Shown here in pieces: positions 26,780 through 36,466 of a stretch of 64,000 bases of DNA. Under the pieces are notes generated by a model, which saw nothing but the letters and a program-made list of their open reading frames with translations, made no database searches and had not been told where the DNA came from. The DNA is from Hyphomicrobiales bacterium. GTDB lineage: Bacteria > Pseudomonadota > Alphaproteobacteria > Rhizobiales > Rhizobiaceae. A program made the position numbers and the translations under genes. The DNA is taken from assembly GCA_900469955.1 (NCBI GenBank), contig UBYX01000031.1:1-64000 (forward strand), read 5' to 3'. The first letter of the stretch is position 1; each line of letters begins with the position of its first letter.

Positions 26780-28747
26780 ATGATGAAGACATTGAGATTC
26801 GGGTTGACGACAGCTTCGGTCATCGCCCTTTCAACCGGCGCCGCGCTCGCCGACTACGAGCTCAATATCCTGCACATCAACGACTTTCATTCGCGTATCG
26901 AGTCCATCAACAAGACCGATTCCACCTGCTCGGCGGAAGAGGAAGGCAAGAACGAATGCTTCGGCGGCGCCGCCCGCCTGCTCACCGCCATCAACCAGAC
27001 CCGCGACGGCCTGAAGGCCGAAAACAAGAACGTCCTCCTGCTGAACGGTGGCGACAACTTCCAGGGCTCGCTCTTCTACACCACCTACAAGGGTGCGACG
27101 GAAGCCGAAGTGCTGAACGCCATGAAGTTCGACGCCATGACCGTCGGCAACCATGAATTCGACGACAGCGACGACGTCCTCGCCACCTTCCTGGACAAGA
27201 TCCAGTTCCCGGTCGTGACCGCCAACGTGGTGCCGAGTGCTGCGGCGAAGATCGGCAATCGCATCAAGCCCTCGATCGTGCTCGATGTCGGCGGCCAGAA
27301 GATCGGCATCGTCGGGGCGGTCACCAACGACACACCGGAAATCGCCAATCCCGGCCCGAATATCCAGATCGCCGAAGACGTCGCCAAGATCACCGAAGCC
27401 GTACAGGCCTTGAAGGGCCAGGGCGTCAACAAGATCATCGCGCTGACCCATGTCGGCTATCCCCGCGACCTCGCCGCCATCGCCAAGATCCCGGATGTCG
27501 ACGTCGTCGTCGGCGGCCATACCCACACGCTGCTGTCCAACACCGCCAAGGACGCCGCAGGTCCGTATCCGACCTGGTCCGACAATCCGGCCGGCTACAA
27601 GGTTCCGGTCGTCCAAGCCTACCAGTATTCGAAATATCTCGGTGACCTGAAGGTCGTCTTCGACGACAACGGCGTGATCAAGGAAGCGAACGGCGAACCG
27701 ATCCTCGTGAATTCCAAGTTCCAGCCCGATCAGGCTCTCGCCGCCCGCATCAACGAATTGAAGGCGCCGATCGAAGACCTCAAGAAGAAGGTCGTCGGTG
27801 CATCCGAGGCGGCCATCGACGGCGACCGCCGCAATTGCCGCGCCAAGGAATGCTCGATGGGCAACCTGGTAGCAGATGCTCAGCTCGACCGCGTCAAAGA
27901 CCAGGGCATCACCATTTCGATTGCCAATGGCGGCGGCTTGCGTGCCTCGATCGATTCCGGCGAGGTCACCATGGGCGAAGTGCTTTCGGTTCTGCCATTC
28001 CAGAACACCATAGCCACCTTCCAGCTCAAGGGCTCCGACATCGTTGCCGCGCTGGAAAACGGCGTCAGTCAGATCGATGACGGCGCGGGCCGTTTTCCGC
28101 AGGTCGCAGGCCTGAAATATTCCTTCGACAAGTCGAAGACGGCCGGAGCCAAGGTCAGCGACGTTCAGGTCAAGGAAGGCGACAAGTTCGTACCGATCGA
28201 TCCGAACAAGACCTATGGCGTCGTCACCAACAACTACGTCCGTGGCGGCGGTGACGGCTACAAGGTCTTCGCCACCGGCGCCCAGAACGCCTATGACTTC
28301 GGCCCGAACCTGGAACTGGCGCTGGCTGATTATCTCGGCGCCCATAACCCGTACAAGCCTTACACGGACGGCCGCATCACCGATCTCACTCCGGCGAGCT
28401 ACACCCCGCCGCCGAAGCCGGCTCCGGCTGCTCCTCCGGCCCCGGCCACTGCCGCACCGGCCGCACCGGCTCCTTCCGCCGCCGCCCCGGCTGCGCCTGC
28501 GGCACCCGCTGCCCCTGCTCCGTCGCAGACCGCGGCGGCACCGGCGGCGCCCGCTCCGGCGGCACCTGCTGCTCCCACGCCCGCAGGCCCGACCAAATAT
28601 GTAGTCGTCAAGGGCGACTCTCTTTGGAAGATCGCCGAAAGCACCTATGGCGAAGGCGAAGAGTGGACGAAGATCTCCAAGGCCAATTCCCTCTCCAATC
28701 CGAACCTCATCCAGGTCGGCAAGGAACTGGAGCTGCCGGCAAGGTAG
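26780..28747 (+). CDS. Secreted 5'-nucleotidase/metallophosphatase with C-terminal LysM domain
   Basis: Residues 1-24 are a signal peptide. Residues 25-270 form a calcineurin-type phosphoesterase with HINDFHSR, LNGGDNFQGS, VGNHEFD and VVGGHTHT metal motifs. Residues 320-530 match the 5'-nucleotidase C-domain (LADAQ-type NLVADAQ, NGGGLRA, VRGGGDGYKVF). A long Pro/Ala linker (about 540-605) joins a terminal LysM (KYVVVKGDSLWKIAESTYGE). Such enzymes dephosphorylate extracellular nucleotides, and the LysM would tether it to peptidoglycan. Confidence 0.93.
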   Translation: MMKTLRFGLTTASVIALSTGAALADYELNILHINDFHSRIESINKTDSTCSAEEEGKNECFGGAARLLTAINQTRDGLKAENKNVLLLNGGDNFQGSLFYTTYKGATEAEVLNAMKFDAMTVGNHEFDDSDDVLATFLDKIQFPVVTANVVPSAAAKIGNRIKPSIVLDVGGQKIGIVGAVTNDTPEIANPGPNIQIAEDVAKITEAVQALKGQGVNKIIALTHVGYPRDLAAIAKIPDVDVVVGGHTHTLLSNTAKDAAGPYPTWSDNPAGYKVPVVQAYQYSKYLGDLKVVFDDNGVIKEANGEPILVNSKFQPDQALAARINELKAPIEDLKKKVVGASEAAIDGDRRNCRAKECSMGNLVADAQLDRVKDQGITISIANGGGLRASIDSGEVTMGEVLSVLPFQNTIATFQLKGSDIVAALENGVSQIDDGAGRFPQVAGLKYSFDKSKTAGAKVSDVQVKEGDKFVPIDPNKTYGVVTNNYVRGGGDGYKVFATGAQNAYDFGPNLELALADYLGAHNPYKPYTDGRITDLTPASYTPPPKPAPAAPPAPATAAPAAPAPSAAAPAAPAAPAAPAPSQTAAAPAAPAPAAPAAPTPAGPTKYVVVKGDSLWKIAESTYGEGEEWTKISKANSLSNPNLIQVGKELELPAR

Positions 28748-28780
28748 TCATCGGCTAGCTGGACAATTTGTCTCTTGTCA

Positions 28781-28817
28781 AAATGCCGGTCCGGGCTTTC
28801 CCGGGCCGGTATTTGTT
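28781..28817 (+). terminator. Intrinsic terminator after the 5'-nucleotidase gene
   Basis: AAATGCCGGTCCGGG pairs with CCCGGGCCGGTATTT with G-T wobble pairs, loop CTTT, then TTTG. Confidence 0.8.
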
Positions 28818-28870
28818 TCTAGATAACTCGCAATTCACAGGCGCCTCGCCATTCGAACAAGAGTATCCGT

Positions 28871-29905
28871 ATGTCCTCATCATCCGCCCACATGCCTCCT
28901 GATCATCCCAAAGTGAGTTTCGGCAAGGTCGGCGTGCTGCTTGTCAACCTCGGCACCCCGGACGGGACGGACTACTGGTCCATGCGGCGCTATCTCGCCG
29001 AATTCCTCTCCGACCGGCGGGTCATCGAATGGTCGCGGCTCTACTGGTACCCGATCCTCTACGGCATCGTTCTCAACAAACGGCCGCAGAAGGTCGGCAA
29101 GGCCTACGAGGAGATCTGGAACAAGGATCTGAACGAAAGCTATCTGCGCACTTATACCCGCAACCAGGGTGAGCTGATGGCCGAGCGGCTCAAGGACCTG
29201 CCCAATGTCATGGTCGACTGGGCCATGCGCTACGGCAAGCCCTCGATCGCCGAACGCATCGACGCGCTGAAAGAAAAGGGCTGCGAAAAAATCGTGCTCT
29301 TTCCGCTCTACCCGCAATATGCCGCCTCCACGACCGCGACGGTCAACGACAAGGCTTTCGAACATCTGATGAAGCTGCGCTGGCAGCCGGCGGTGCGCAC
29401 GGTGCCGCCCTATCACGACGATCCGGCCTATATCGAAGCGCTGGCCAACTCCGTCCGGCAGACCTATGCGACGCTAGACTGGGAGCCGGAAATGCTGATC
29501 GCCTCGTTCCACGGCATTCCGCAATCCTATTTCAAAGCGGGCGACCCTTATTACTGTCACTGCCAGAAGACCGGGCGGTTGCTGAAGGAAGCGCTTGGGC
29601 TCACCGACAAGAATTTCATGATCACCTTCCAGTCCCGCTTCGGGCCGGAGGAATGGCTGCAGCCCTATACGGATAAGACGGTCGAGAAGCTGGCGGAAGA
29701 AGGCGTCAAGCGCATCGCCGTCATGAATCCCGGCTTCGTCTCCGACTGCCTCGAAACGCTCGAAGAAATTGCCGGCGAAGCGGGCGAAATCTTCCATCAT
29801 CACGGCGGCGAGAAATTCGTGCACATTCCCTGCCTCAACGACAGTGAAGGCGGCATGACCGTGCTCGAAAAGGTGGTGCGTCGCGAGTTGCAGGGCTGGG
29901 TGTAA
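28871..29905 (+). CDS. hemH: Ferrochelatase
   Basis: HemH inserts ferrous iron into protoporphyrin IX to make haem. The 344-residue protein has VGVLLVNLGTPDGTDYWSMR at the N-terminus, FPLYPQYAASTTATV, the catalytic-histidine motif IASFHGIPQSYFKAGDPYYC, and RFGPEEWLQPYTDKT near the C-terminus. It stands alone on its strand. The substrate and pathway are well established for the family. Confidence 0.96.
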   Translation: MSSSSAHMPPDHPKVSFGKVGVLLVNLGTPDGTDYWSMRRYLAEFLSDRRVIEWSRLYWYPILYGIVLNKRPQKVGKAYEEIWNKDLNESYLRTYTRNQGELMAERLKDLPNVMVDWAMRYGKPSIAERIDALKEKGCEKIVLFPLYPQYAASTTATVNDKAFEHLMKLRWQPAVRTVPPYHDDPAYIEALANSVRQTYATLDWEPEMLIASFHGIPQSYFKAGDPYYCHCQKTGRLLKEALGLTDKNFMITFQSRFGPEEWLQPYTDKTVEKLAEEGVKRIAVMNPGFVSDCLETLEEIAGEAGEIFHHHGGEKFVHIPCLNDSEGGMTVLEKVVRRELQGWV

Positions 29906-29954
29906 GCCGGCTCGTCCCGCCCCCTGGTTTTATCAGCTGCCCGGGTTCAACGCT

Positions 29955-30710
29955 TCAGCGAACGGGCAGCTCGAGCACATCGCCATCTGCCGGTATCAGC
30001 AGGCGCGATGGATTGATTCCGGCCGTGTCAGCCGCCTCGCGCAGTTGTACACGAGAGACGGTAGCGTGATCGAGCGCCTCCATATGCACGGCGACCACGG
30101 TAGCCTCCGGGGCAGATCGGCAGAGTTCGATCGTTTCTGCAGCATCCATGACGATAAGGTCGCCATCCCAGCGGGCGCCGCAGGAATGGCTGACGATGAC
30201 ATCGGGCGCTACCCGCTCCACCGTCTCCAGCACCGGAGGATAAAGAACCGTATCGCCTGCCCAATAAATTACCGGCTCACCGGGCGCCGCGAGCGTCAGC
30301 CCCATCACCGGCCCCATCTTTTCCCGAACCGGCCCAAGCCCGTGGCTGCCCTCGCAGCGCGTGATCGTGATGCCTTGCCAGATGATCTCGCCCTCGAGCG
30401 GCTTCACATCTGTAAAACCCTCGCCCTGGATCGCAGCCTCATCGCCCGGCTGACAGATCAGCGGCAGATGTTTCGGGACACGTTCCTTGGCCACTGAATC
30501 GAAATGGTCCGTATGTAGATGGGAGACGATCACCAGCTCGACGCCCTGCAATACCTCCTCCACCGACAACGGCAGGTCAGTCATCGGATTGGCGGATCTG
30601 CCCGTATAGGACGGCAGGTTGTGACGCGGCGCAAAGTAGGGATCGATCAGGATCGTGCGGCCCGCATAGGAAAGCTTGAGCGTCGCATTGCGGATCAATT
30701 GAAGCTTCAT
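29955..30710 (-). CDS. MBL-fold (metallo-beta-lactamase superfamily) hydrolase
   Basis: The 251-residue protein shows the dinuclear-metal motif SHLHTDHFD, then EGSHGLGP, YWAGDTVLYP and VAVHMEALDH, in the UPF0173/UlaG-like arrangement. Family members are hydrolases of diverse substrates; which one is not visible here. It lies between hemH and queC, both on other units. The ATG at 30710 begins with the domain's first strand. Confidence 0.88.
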   Translation of the reverse strand: MKLQLIRNATLKLSYAGRTILIDPYFAPRHNLPSYTGRSANPMTDLPLSVEEVLQGVELVIVSHLHTDHFDSVAKERVPKHLPLICQPGDEAAIQGEGFTDVKPLEGEIIWQGITITRCEGSHGLGPVREKMGPVMGLTLAAPGEPVIYWAGDTVLYPPVLETVERVAPDVIVSHSCGARWDGDLIVMDAAETIELCRSAPEATVVAVHMEALDHATVSRVQLREAADTAGINPSRLLIPADGDVLELPVR

Positions 30711-30794
30711 CGAGGCACCTCGCGCGGAAAGATAGAGCCTAGACCGGTTGGCGGTGATGATCCAATGACTGTTCTAGATGAGACAGCTACTCTA

Positions 30795-31505
30795 TCAACG
30801 CGTCTCCTCGGGCCTGAATCCTTCCGTCGCCCCTTTCCAGAAGTCAGGATCTTCATATTCCGTCGGATCCACGATGCCGGCGAGATGGAAAGCCTCCCGC
30901 CGCTCGACGCAGGTGCCGCAGCGGCCGCAATGGCGCGTTCCCCCCTTGTAGCAGGACCACGTCTCGGCAAACGGCGTCCCGTGGCGCGCGCCGTCGGCGA
31001 CGATGTCCGCCTTCGAGCCATGAACGTAAGGGGCAAGCAGCTTGACGGAGGCATAGCCATCCAGCGCATGGTCCTGCATCGCCTGAAAGGCATCGATGAA
31101 GCCGGGCCGGCAATCCGGATAGATGAAATGGTCGCCGCCATGCACGGCGATCGCCACGGCCTCCGCCTGTCTTGCCGCAGCAACCCCGAAGGCCACCGCC
31201 AGCATGATGGCATTGCGGTTCGGGACGACCGTCGCCCGCATCGTCTCTTCCGCGTAATGGCCATCCGGCACGTCCACATCGTCGGTCAGCGCAGACCCGG
31301 TGAGTTGACTGCCGATCCCGCGCATGTCGATGATCTCGTGAAAGACGCCGAGCCGCTTGGCGCAGACGGCCGCGAAATCGAGTTCCTTGCGATGGCGCTG
31401 GCCGTAATCGAAAGAGATCAGACCAAGAAGCACCTCCTCCGCCGCTATTTTGTGAGCGAGCGAAACGGAATCCAGTCCGCCGGAGCAGACGACGATGGTT
31501 TTCAT
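30795..31505 (-). CDS. queC: 7-cyano-7-deazaguanine synthase
   Basis: QueC forms preQ0 from CDG in queuosine synthesis. The 236-residue protein begins KTIVVCSGGLDSVSLAHKI with the PP-loop SGGLDS at 8-13, has MRATVVPNRNAIMLAVAFGV, and the four-cysteine zinc site CYKGGTRHCGRCGTCVERRE. Its neighbours are not queuosine genes, so it probably works with queD/queE elsewhere. The MBL gene downstream is 84 bases away. Confidence 0.96.
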   Translation of the reverse strand: MKTIVVCSGGLDSVSLAHKIAAEEVLLGLISFDYGQRHRKELDFAAVCAKRLGVFHEIIDMRGIGSQLTGSALTDDVDVPDGHYAEETMRATVVPNRNAIMLAVAFGVAAARQAEAVAIAVHGGDHFIYPDCRPGFIDAFQAMQDHALDGYASVKLLAPYVHGSKADIVADGARHGTPFAETWSCYKGGTRHCGRCGTCVERREAFHLAGIVDPTEYEDPDFWKGATEGFRPEETR

Positions 31506-31637
31506 GACGGTGTCCTTGTTTTGACCGGGTAGGCTGCGACCGGGAATTTCAGAGGGTGTTTAGAACCATCACCACCGCTTGTGAATAGCCGACCGGTTGA
31601 ATAGGATCGCGCCATCTGGGGTAGCGGAGAAATTTCC

Positions 31638-32675
31638 ATGGAGCTTGGTGGGTTCGATATCGTGGTGATCGGCGTGGTCCTGCTGGTCATCCTGATCCTC
31701 TTTGCGGGGATCAAGACGGTGCCGCAGGGCTATCTATACACGGTGGAGCGGTTTGGCCGGTACACCCGCACGCTGGAGCCCGGCCTCAATATTTTGACGC
31801 CCTTCATCGAACGGATCGGCGTGCGCATGAACGTCATGGAACAGGTGCTCGATATCCCCACTCAGGAAGTCATCACCAAGGACAATGCCAGCGTTTCTGC
31901 CGATGCGGTCGCCTTCTATCAGGTTCTCAATCCCGCGCAGGCCGCCTACCAGATTTCCAATCTCCAGAACGCCATCCAGAACCTCACGATGACCAATATC
32001 CGTTCGGTCATGGGCTCGATGGATCTCGACGAACTGCTCTCCAACCGCGAGGTCATCAACGAACGCCTCCTGCGCGTGGTCGATGAAGCCGTCGGCCCCT
32101 GGGGCATCAAGGTCACCCGCGTCGAGATCAAGGACATCCAGCCTCCGGCCGACCTCGTGGAATCCATGGGCCGGCAGATGAAGGCCGAGCGCGAGAAACG
32201 CGCTCAGATCCTTGAGGCCGAGGGCGCGCGCAGTGCGCAGATCCTCAGGGCCGAAGGCGCCAAACAGGCTGCTGTCCTGAAGGCCGAGGGCGAGCGCGAG
32301 GCAGCCTTCCGCGAGGCCGAGGCTCGCGAGCGTCTTGCGGAAGCCGAAGCCAAGGCGACGCAGTCCGTCTCCCAGGCGATCGCCGCCGGCGATGTGCAGG
32401 CGATCAATTATTTCGTGGCCCAGAAATACACCGAAGCCCTGGCTGAGATCGGCAAGGCTCCCAACTCCAAGATCGTCCTGATGCCGATGGAAGCGTCGTC
32501 GCTGATCGGTTCGCTCGGCGGCATTGGCGCGATTGCCAAGGAAGTCTTTGGCGATGGTCCGGCGCCCGGCGCGACGCCTCGTGTGCCGACCCCGCCGCGC
32601 ACACCGACCGGCCCGAAATTGACGACCTCGCCGATAAATCCCTTCGCACCGCCCTCACCATCCTCCGAGATCTGA
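31638..32675 (+). CDS. SPFH/stomatin-like membrane protein (QmcA-type)
   Basis: The 345-residue protein has an N-terminal membrane helix (residues 8-28), an SPFH domain (VPQGYLYTVERFGRYTRTLE, VITKDNASVSADAVAFYQVL, VTRVEIKDIQPPADLVESMG) and an alanine/glutamate coiled coil at about 175-265, then a proline-rich end. SPFH proteins form large rings linked to membrane microdomains and the FtsH protease. GGAGA upstream supports the start. The NfeD gene follows by 4 bases. Confidence 0.93.
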   Translation: MELGGFDIVVIGVVLLVILILFAGIKTVPQGYLYTVERFGRYTRTLEPGLNILTPFIERIGVRMNVMEQVLDIPTQEVITKDNASVSADAVAFYQVLNPAQAAYQISNLQNAIQNLTMTNIRSVMGSMDLDELLSNREVINERLLRVVDEAVGPWGIKVTRVEIKDIQPPADLVESMGRQMKAEREKRAQILEAEGARSAQILRAEGAKQAAVLKAEGEREAAFREAEARERLAEAEAKATQSVSQAIAAGDVQAINYFVAQKYTEALAEIGKAPNSKIVLMPMEASSLIGSLGGIGAIAKEVFGDGPAPGATPRVPTPPRTPTGPKLTTSPINPFAPPSPSSEI

Positions 32676-32679
32676 ACAC

Positions 32680-33138
32680 ATGGTGCAGGAATTGATAAGC
32701 GGTCTTGGTCTCTGGAGCTGGTGGATCCTCGGTCTGGTCCTGTTGGCCGCCGAGCTCGCGGCACCGGGCGTTTTCCTGATCTGGATCGGCCTTGCCGCCG
32801 TCGTGATCGGCGCGCTCTCGCTCCTCTTTTGGGAGGCAGCGTTCTGGAGCTGGCAGCTCCAGCTTCTGCTTTTCGCCGTGCTGTCGATCGCCTTCGCACT
32901 TGCCGGACGCCGCTTCTATGCCGGACGCAACCAGACGAGCGACGAACCTATGCTCAACCGCCGCGGCGAAAGCCTGGTCGGGCGCACGGCGACCTTACAG
33001 GAACCGATAACCGAAGGGCGCGGCCGCATCCGGCTCGACGACACGTGGTGGCCGGTCATGGGGCCGGACCTGCCGGCTGGGACTCGGGTAACGGTGGTCG
33101 TCGCAAGCGGCCGCGATCTGACCGTCGAAGCGGCCTGA
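32680..33138 (+). CDS. NfeD-family membrane protein
   Basis: The 152-residue protein has helices in residues 10-80 and a C-terminal OB-fold (LNRRGESLVGRTATLQEPIT, then RIRLDDTWWPVMGPDLPAGT). NfeD is typically encoded next to an SPFH protein and acts with it. The 4-base gap here makes an operon likely. Confidence 0.92.
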   Translation: MVQELISGLGLWSWWILGLVLLAAELAAPGVFLIWIGLAAVVIGALSLLFWEAAFWSWQLQLLLFAVLSIAFALAGRRFYAGRNQTSDEPMLNRRGESLVGRTATLQEPITEGRGRIRLDDTWWPVMGPDLPAGTRVTVVVASGRDLTVEAA

Positions 33139-33148
33139 AGCAAGAAGA

Positions 33149-34144
33149 TCAGGCGACGCCGACGCGCAGCAGATCGTGGAAATGCACGATGCCGACCGGT
33201 TTGCGGTCTTCGTCGACGACAATCAGGGCGCCGATGCTGTGCTTGTTGAGCAGCGCCATAGCGGCCGTCGCCAAGGTTTCCTTGCCAACGGTCTTGGGAT
33301 TGCGCGTCATCACGTCGTCGACGATCGCCTCGCCGAGATTGCGGTCCAGATGGCGGGCGATGTCGCCGTCGCTGACGACGCCGCACAGGCACCCGTCCTC
33401 GTCCACCACGCCGACGCAGCCGAAGCGCTTGCGCGACAGCTCATGAATAGCCTCGGACATCAAGACGCCCTTTTGCACCAGCGGAACGCGCTCGCCGGTA
33501 TGCATGAGGTCGCTGACATGGCTGAGCATCGCACCGAGCTTGCCGCCCGGATGATAGGTCCGGAAATCGACGGCGGAGAACCCTCTTGCTTCCAGAAGAG
33601 CCACCGCCAGAGCATCGCCCATGGCGAGCTGCATCAGCGTCGAAGTGGTGGGAGCCAGGCCGTGCGGGCAGGCTTCCTGTTCCTTCGGCAGAAGCAGCAC
33701 CACGTCCGCCTCGCGGGCGAGCGTCGAAATCGCACCGGACGTCAGAGCGATCAGCGGGATCGAGAAGCGTCGGGTAAAGGAAACGATACCCTGAAGTTCC
33801 GCCGTTTCGCCGCCCCAGGAAAGCGCAAGCACCACGTCGCCCGGCGCGATCATGCCGAGATCGCCGTGATTGGCCTCGACCGGATGGACAAAGAACGAGG
33901 GCGTGCCGGTCGATGCGAGGCTGGCGGCGATCTTGCGGCCGATATGGCCGCTCTTGCCGACACCGGTCACGACCACCCGACCGTCGATCTCGCCGATCAG
34001 TTCCGCCGCTTTTCGGAAACTGTCCCCTAGGCCGTTCTGAAGGGCAATCTCAAGCGCGTTAAGGCCTTGTTTTCCGAAGGAAACCGTCCTCAGCGCAGAA
34101 TCGACGACGTCATGTTCGACGAGTTGCAAAGCTCTCTTGATCAT
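33149..34144 (-). CDS. kdsD: KpsF/GutQ-family arabinose-5-phosphate isomerase
   Basis: This enzyme interconverts ribulose-5-P and arabinose-5-P to feed Kdo (LPS) synthesis. The 331-residue protein has an N-terminal SIS domain (VVVTGVGKSGHIGRKIAASL, HGDLGMIAPGDVVLALSWGG) and two C-terminal CBS domains (residues about 215-325, including SIGALIVVDEDRKPVGIVH). Some family members use other sugars, but domain order fits KdsD. Confidence 0.9.
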   Translation of the reverse strand: MIKRALQLVEHDVVDSALRTVSFGKQGLNALEIALQNGLGDSFRKAAELIGEIDGRVVVTGVGKSGHIGRKIAASLASTGTPSFFVHPVEANHGDLGMIAPGDVVLALSWGGETAELQGIVSFTRRFSIPLIALTSGAISTLAREADVVLLLPKEQEACPHGLAPTTSTLMQLAMGDALAVALLEARGFSAVDFRTYHPGGKLGAMLSHVSDLMHTGERVPLVQKGVLMSEAIHELSRKRFGCVGVVDEDGCLCGVVSDGDIARHLDRNLGEAIVDDVMTRNPKTVGKETLATAAMALLNKHSIGALIVVDEDRKPVGIVHFHDLLRVGVA

Positions 34145-34287
34145 GGCGAAGCCTTAGCGCCTTTCGCCCGCCAAGTCCATCAGGTTCGGCATCCGCTCAC
34201 CAAGTTCCCCGCCTGACACGTTGCCGCAACCAAACATTAACCACATGGCTTTACGTTTGGGTAAGCATTCGATCGCCAGGCAGGCTC

Positions 34288-35808
34288 ATGAAGATCATCA
34301 CGAAAACAGGCAGGACGCGTGACTGGCGCCGCGCGGCGGTCGGCCTGCTGCTTGCCTGTTCGGCGCTTGCCTCACCTGCCGCCGCCCAGACGGTCAGCCC
34401 GTTTCCGCCCCGCAGCGGGTCCCTGCCCTCACTCACGGACACCACGTCCTCTGCCTCGGCGACCAGCCCCGCTGTGGGCACCTCGGCGCAACAGACCACC
34501 AATGCCGCCGATGCGACGCCCGCGGCAAATCCGACGGATCCGAACGTTGCAACCGGCTCTGTACCGGGCAACGCCCGCCTGTCGGATGAAGAGCCTCGCT
34601 ACGAGGAAGACCTGAACCAACCCTACGAACAACCGCTCGATCCGGGCGCGGAACCGCTGGAATCGCAGGAACAGCCCCGCGAACCCGTGGACCCGACCGG
34701 CATCCGGATGGGGAGCTTTCTTCTGCGCCCTTCGGTGAACAACAGCATCGAGACGGAGAGGACAAAGTCCAACGGTACCAACACCCGCCGCGACTATCTC
34801 TCCACCGCGATCCGCGGGACGCTCTCCTCGGACTGGTCGCGCCATTCCCTGACGGTCACCGGAGAGGGTATATTCGAGCGCAATTTTCATGGCGGCGAAG
34901 ACGGTATTCAGCCGGAAGGCCAGGTCGACGCGGACCTCAGGCTCGACCTTGCGGACGATACGATCGCACACATCACCGGCGGCTACCGCTTCAGCCGGGA
35001 GGAAAATTACGATCCGAATGCCGTCGGCGGCGCAGCGACGCAGCCGGGCGTGCATGAATTCAATGGCGGACTGTCCGTCGAGCGGAACCTCGGCAAGATC
35101 CGCGGCATGGCGGCGATCGACCTCTCCCGCGCCAGCTACACGGATGCCAAGCTGTCCGACGGCACGACCGTCAGCATGAAGGACCGCAACCGCACCGGCA
35201 TCGACGGAAGGCTGCGGCTCGGCTACGAGCTTTCGCCTGCGCTAATTCCTTTCGTGGAGGTGGCGACAGGCCATACCTTCTACGACCTCAAGCGCGACAG
35301 TTCAGGTTATGCCCGCTCGTCGCAGAGCTATGCTGCGCGCACCGGCGTGGAATTCGATCTCGGTGAGAAGCTGCGGGGCGAAATCGGCGCCGGTTACGAA
35401 CTTGTCGACTATGAGGACAGCCGCCTCAAGTCGGTCGATGCCATCACCTTTAACGGCAATGCGATCTGGTCGCCGCAGCGCGGCACCGAGGTCGATCTCG
35501 GCCTGCGCACCACGGTTCAGGATTCGACCACGCCCGGCCAGAGCGGCTGGGTTGAATACCAGTTGACCGCTGAAGTCGCCCATGAGCTGCGCGATAACGT
35601 CGTCGCCCGCCTCACCGGCAGCACGACTTTGCGAGATTTCCCACGCGGCAACGGCGACGAGACCGTCTGGGTGGCGGGCGCCGGTCTTACCTGGGCCATC
35701 AACCGCTATCTCGATCTCACCGGCGACGTGGAATACGAGCGCGCTGAGGGCGGCAGCTCCGACAACCGCATCGTCCGCGCCGGCGTCGGCCTCACCGTCA
35801 AGCGGTAG
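34288..35808 (+). CDS. Outer-membrane beta-barrel protein
   Basis: The 506-residue product has a signal peptide cleaved near AAAQ (residue 35), then a disordered Thr/Pro/Glu-rich segment to about 145, then alternating hydrophobic/hydrophilic strands consistent with a transmembrane barrel to the end, finishing with GVGLTVKR. It belongs to the rhizobial outer-membrane beta-barrel (DUF2320-type) proteins; cargo is unknown. It is 127 bases before an unrelated-looking membrane gene. Confidence 0.82.
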   Translation: MKIITKTGRTRDWRRAAVGLLLACSALASPAAAQTVSPFPPRSGSLPSLTDTTSSASATSPAVGTSAQQTTNAADATPAANPTDPNVATGSVPGNARLSDEEPRYEEDLNQPYEQPLDPGAEPLESQEQPREPVDPTGIRMGSFLLRPSVNNSIETERTKSNGTNTRRDYLSTAIRGTLSSDWSRHSLTVTGEGIFERNFHGGEDGIQPEGQVDADLRLDLADDTIAHITGGYRFSREENYDPNAVGGAATQPGVHEFNGGLSVERNLGKIRGMAAIDLSRASYTDAKLSDGTTVSMKDRNRTGIDGRLRLGYELSPALIPFVEVATGHTFYDLKRDSSGYARSSQSYAARTGVEFDLGEKLRGEIGAGYELVDYEDSRLKSVDAITFNGNAIWSPQRGTEVDLGLRTTVQDSTTPGQSGWVEYQLTAEVAHELRDNVVARLTGSTTLRDFPRGNGDETVWVAGAGLTWAINRYLDLTGDVEYERAEGGSSDNRIVRAGVGLTVKR

Positions 35809-35935
35809 ACGCGCGCAGTCCGCGGCCGGCGCAATCCATTTAAAGGCGCATATCCGGGCGGAATTACAACTTATTATTGCATATATTGTCGGGACGTGCT
35901 GAATTCAGCCATACATCCTATGGGGGCAAGGGGCT

Positions 35936-36394
35936 ATGGCGGAACTTCGAGATCAGTTGGCGGCAGAATACACCATGCTGCAGAACCAATACGAGACATT
36001 CGACACGCGGGCATTGACGATCAAATCCTGGTCCGCCCCCCTTCTTGCAGGCGGCTTGGGGATTGCGCTGAAGGACAATCTCCTCGGCCTGGCACTAGCT
36101 ACGGCGCTGGTCGCCTTGTGCTCGTGGATTGTCGAAGCGATGTGGAAGTCCTTCCAATACAGCTACATAGGGAGAACAGAGCTTCTGGAGAGCTATTTTC
36201 GGGGAGAGATCGAGGGCGATGCCCTGAAGCCCTATCAGATACGCCAGGCTTGGAAGATCGATTATAAAAATTGGTACGGTAAACCCGAAGCTCTTTGGTC
36301 CCTTTTTTGGAAGCCCTTCGTCTTCCTTCCGTATTTTCCGATCGTATTGGCCTGCATACCGGCGATCGTCTGGATTGTGGCGAACAAAAAATGA
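35936..36394 (+). CDS. Unrecognised small membrane protein
   Basis: The 152-residue protein has a charged start (AELRDQLAAEYTMLQNQYET), a two-helix hydrophobic block around residues 35-70, a polar central region ending YQIRQAWKIDYKNWYGKPEA and a C-terminal helix FLPYFPIVLACIPAIVWIVA. No named domain is certain; a SLATT-like fold is possible but unproven. Upstream sequence is AT-richer than its surroundings. GGGGGCAAGGGG before ATG supports the start. Confidence 0.7.
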   Translation: MAELRDQLAAEYTMLQNQYETFDTRALTIKSWSAPLLAGGLGIALKDNLLGLALATALVALCSWIVEAMWKSFQYSYIGRTELLESYFRGEIEGDALKPYQIRQAWKIDYKNWYGKPEALWSLFWKPFVFLPYFPIVLACIPAIVWIVANKK

Positions 36395-36403
36395 AACCAG
36401 AAA

Positions 36404-36428
36404 CCCCCGGTGATGTATTCACCGGGGG
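36404..36428 (-). terminator. Intrinsic terminator for galU
   Basis: CCCCCGGTGA and TCACCGGGGG pair perfectly around TGTAT; T-rich sequence follows on the minus strand, so it mainly serves galU. Confidence 0.8.
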
Positions 36429-36466
36429 CTCTCTGCGGTGACTTACGGTCGAGCCGTCTGTCTTTC

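Noticed and set aside
26831..28345. Minus-strand 504-residue frame
   Set aside because: It is antisense to the 5'-nucleotidase gene.
31638..33138. SPFH/NfeD pair as a novel system
   Set aside because: This is a widespread pairing with established membrane-microdomain links, not new.
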